From: Bacteroidota bacterium
Lineage (GTDB): Bacteria > Bacteroidota > Bacteroidia > Chitinophagales > Chitinophagaceae
Assembly (NCBI GenBank): GCA_023422835.1
Contig: JAFAGI010000004.1
Location: 40,275-104,274 of the forward strand
Length of the DNA: 64,000 nucleotides
Direction of reading: 5' to 3'
A program made the position numbers and the translations under genes. The notes under the pieces were generated by a model. It was not told the origin of the DNA, searched no databases, and saw only the letters and a program-made list of their open reading frames with translations. Position 1 is the stretch's first letter; each line of letters starts with the position of its first letter. This document shows positions 62,333 through 64,000 of the stretch, in pieces.

Positions 62333-62872
62333 TCAGGCGTTATTGTTTTCAAACTTTTTGACAATTTTTTCCAGTGTTTGCATATTCCTGCTGGTGAACA
62401 AGGATTTCATGGTTTTGTTGCCCAGCACTTTGGAGAAAGCTGAACCAAGCGTATCTCCTTTATGTATTTGCCAGTAAAAATACCCGTTGCGGATGGCTGC
62501 CTTTTCGTTGTCATAAGGAATAGTCTTTTCAAAAGCTTCCATTAGTGTATGCTCTACGGCAGGAATGCCTATAAAAACATACAGGTGCATTTCTGTATTT
62601 TTGTTGAAAGGGCTGCTATCGATAATCCGTTTACAATCTTCAGCATGCAATATAAATAAATGTGCGTCATAGCCGAAAGCCTGGTTCATGGCGGCTTCCA
62701 GCAGCTTTTTAAGTTCCGGCTTTTTTCTGTCTGACAGGAACAGGATGTTCCCGGAAGCCAGCACAGATGTCACGTGTTGCATACCGGCTTCTTTAAAGAC
62801 AGCGCACACATCCTGCATCTTCATGTTGGTACCCTTTACATTTACACCGCGTAAAAAAGCACAGTATTGCAT
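62333..62872 (-). CDS. DUF1697 domain protein
   Basis: The 179-residue protein has the family start MQYCAFLRGVNVKGTNMKMQDVCAVFKEAGMQHVTSVLASGNILF (residues 1-45), then LKKLLEAAMNQAFGYDAHLFI and the C-terminal NGYFYWQIHKGDTLGSAFSKVLGNKTMKSLFTSRNMQTLEKIV. DUF1697 proteins are cytoplasmic, widespread and uncharacterised. The gene ends 3 bp after the thiamine-binding protein gene and is likely co-transcribed with it. Confidence 0.92.
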   Translation of the reverse strand: MQYCAFLRGVNVKGTNMKMQDVCAVFKEAGMQHVTSVLASGNILFLSDRKKPELKKLLEAAMNQAFGYDAHLFILHAEDCKRIIDSSPFNKNTEMHLYVFIGIPAVEHTLMEAFEKTIPYDNEKAAIRNGYFYWQIHKGDTLGSAFSKVLGNKTMKSLFTSRNMQTLEKIVKKFENNNA

Positions 62873-62875
62873 AGG

Positions 62876-63169
62876 CTATTTATATTTTTTCATTTTATCG
62901 TCAATAAAGACTTCTTTGTTTTTGCTTCTCTGCAATTTGATGTATACCAGCAAATCGGCTGCTCCTGCATTGAAGGCAGCCTGCTGTGCAGCTTCCACGG
63001 TCTCCATTACTTCCGTATATGTTCCTTCTATTACGGTTTCGAATGGACATACCATATATTTCAGACCCGATTCGGCAATCACTTTTATAGCTTCGTCTAC
63101 AGCGTGGTAGGCCTTTTCTTTTTCTAACCCTGAAGGCAAAATTTGCAGCGCAACGTTTACAAGGCTCAT
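62876..63169 (-). CDS. MTH1187-family thiamine-binding protein
   Basis: Starting at ATG 63169 (MSLVNVALQILPSGLEKEKAY) gives 97 residues; an ATG 45 bp upstream is poorly placed. The ferredoxin-like fold shows VNVALQILP, VIAESGLKYMVCPFETVIEG and EVMETVEAAQQAAFNAGAADLLVYIKLQ. The family (YkoF/MTH1187, former DUF77) binds thiamine and is thought to help its handling or uptake. It is followed by the DUF1697 gene after 3 bp. Confidence 0.88.
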   Translation of the reverse strand: MSLVNVALQILPSGLEKEKAYHAVDEAIKVIAESGLKYMVCPFETVIEGTYTEVMETVEAAQQAAFNAGAADLLVYIKLQRSKNKEVFIDDKMKKYK

Positions 63170-63237
63170 CGTATGAGATTTTATGTTAAAAATTTGAAAC
63201 GTAAAGTTACACAATAAAATTGCATGATTTTTTTGAG

Positions 63238-63245
63238 TATTTTTG
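63238..63245 (+). promoter_or_regulatory. -7 box (TATTTTTG)
   Basis: An exact TAnnTTTG match 5 bp before the GTG start of the HYC_CC_PP gene; a TTG lies 15 bp upstream, shorter than usual. If used, the transcript would have almost no leader. Confidence 0.35.
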
Positions 63246-63249
63246 TGTT

Positions 63250-63627
63250 GTGAAAAAATTTGTTGTATTTATAATGGCGATGGTATACGGCTTTTCCTCT
63301 ATGGGAATGTCTGTGTCCCTGCATTATTGTTGCGGCAAGTTGAAAAACATTGAATGGGTTGCCACCAAAGAAAAATGCGGTATGGACCATAAAATGGGTT
63401 CTGAAAAATGCTGCGACAATAAATCTTTTGAGCACGATGGCAACGAACCACATGATTTTGCGAAGGCGTCTACGGAGCAGGTAAAATCAATGGCATCTTT
63501 TCTTTTTTCCTTTGTTTCGGTTTTCTTTATGCCTGCTGCCACATATGCACAGGTATATGCTGATGCCCGGCCGCCAGACGGTTCACAAACTCCCCTGAAT
63601 ATACTTTATTGCACCTACAGAATTTGA
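63250..63627 (+). CDS. HYC_CC_PP family exported protein
   Basis: Starting at GTG 63250 (read MKKFVVFIMAMVYGFSSMG) gives 125 residues with a signal peptide, matching the N-terminus normal for the family; the next ATG at 63274 would cut the signal. The three hallmarks are present: HYC in LHYCCGK, CC in SEKCCDN, and PP in ARPPDG. A His/Asp-rich middle (FEHDGNEPHD) and clustered cysteines suggest metal binding. In Bacteroidota it is found beside HMA proteins and a TonB receptor; the HMA gene follows here 54 bp later. Confidence 0.78.
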   Translation: MKKFVVFIMAMVYGFSSMGMSVSLHYCCGKLKNIEWVATKEKCGMDHKMGSEKCCDNKSFEHDGNEPHDFAKASTEQVKSMASFLFSFVSVFFMPAATYAQVYADARPPDGSQTPLNILYCTYRI

Positions 63628-63681
63628 TCTAAAGGATAATTACAGCACGAAAATTATTCTTTTACTATCAAAATTTTGTAT

Positions 63682-64000
63682 ATGAACTTTATATACCGTA
63701 CAACGTTGCTTGTACTTATACTATTTGCATCTGTTTATGCAGGGGATGCGCAAACCCTTACTGCATCATCATTTCAGGTTAGCGGCGCCTGCGGCATGTG
63801 TAAAGCCAGGATTGAAAAAGCTGCTAAGATCAGCGGCGTAAAGTCTGCTGTGTGGGATATGGAAACACAACAATTACAACTATCTTACGATGCGGGGAAA
63901 ACATCTGTTCAACAAATTCATCAGGCTGTTGCAGAAGCCGGCCATGATACGGAGCTGAAAAAAGCAGCGGATAAAGTGTACAATGCTTTGCCTGCGTGCT
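63682..64000 (+). CDS. Exported HMA-domain metal-binding protein (3' end beyond window)
   Basis: The first 106 codons are in the window. The signal peptide is at about 1-22 (TTLLVLILFASVYAGDA). The HMA domain follows with the metal site SGACGMCKARIEKAAKISGVK (Cys-x2-Cys), SAVWDMETQQLQLSYD and a final strand and helix to GHDTEL. The last codons seen (NALPAC) match the LPxC end common in these periplasmic copper-binding proteins. It is probably in one unit with the HYC_CC_PP gene and involved in copper or related metal traffic. Confidence 0.85.
   Translation, partial: MNFIYRTTLLVLILFASVYAGDAQTLTASSFQVSGACGMCKARIEKAAKISGVKSAVWDMETQQLQLSYDAGKTSVQQIHQAVAEAGHDTELKKAADKVYNALPAC

Overview
The window looks like chromosome of a member of the Bacteroidota, most probably a relative of the Chitinophagaceae (the family is an inference from protein flavour, not from a marker gene). 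The evidence is: promoter boxes of the TAnnTTTG type with little sign of Shine-Dalgarno sequences; lipoproteins with S-C lipoboxes; a TonB-dependent receptor carrying a CarboxypepD_reg plug extension; gliding-associated GldE; a TamB/TamL pair; and families largely confined to the phylum (DUF4920, DUF3108, DUF3109, DUF4836, HYC_CC_PP).

Layout. 0-15.5 kb: envelope and housekeeping genes, including an HMA-like small protein, DUF4920, an ABC ATPase with lpxA, DUF3109, gldE, thiL, a PolB-type exonuclease, a coiled-coil membrane protein, a beta-helix lipoprotein plus TonB receptor, an outer-membrane barrel, nadD, feoA and ybeY. 15.9-26.5 kb: ruvA, fabH, a three-gene YtxH/holin-like operon, and the large tamB-tamL pair for outer-membrane assembly. 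26.5-37.3 kb: DUF2130, an ECF sigma factor behind an array of non-coding repeats, a small exported protein, an isoaspartyl peptidase, two tandem tRNA-Leu genes, an acyl-CoA ligase, DUF3108, a flippase-like membrane protein and uvrD.

37.6-44.05 kb is an AT-rich accessory island. It holds a single-chain type IIG restriction-modification enzyme and, 5 bp downstream, a MORC-like GHKL ATPase fused to a PD-(D/E)xK nuclease. That second gene is split by a one-base frameshift exactly at the catalytic PD motif. Behind it lie a decayed IS200/RAYT-type transposase fragment and a truncated secreted protein. This is the most system-like part of the window.

44-50.3 kb contains an AT-rich gap with several DnaA-box matches, then nadA, mnmG and recN. 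Two perfect GTTCCACGTGGAAC palindromes (parS-like) lie between mnmG and recN, which suggests an origin-proximal location. 50.3-64 kb: a rhodanese/ArsR pair around a long inverted repeat, tsaB, ridA, omega-amidase, an alkyltransferase-like protein lacking its cysteine, trmB, DUF4836, a GH109-type enzyme, the pta-ackA operon, a CAP lipoprotein, DUF1697, a thiamine-binding protein, and a metal-linked HYC_CC_PP/HMA pair cut by the window end.

A family of about 64-82 bp repeats with inverted ends (CACATG...CATGTG) occurs five times (0.9, 15.7 and 28.1-28.4 kb); two copies 27 kb apart are identical over 40 bases. No CRISPR array, rRNA, intact insertion sequence or prophage was seen.
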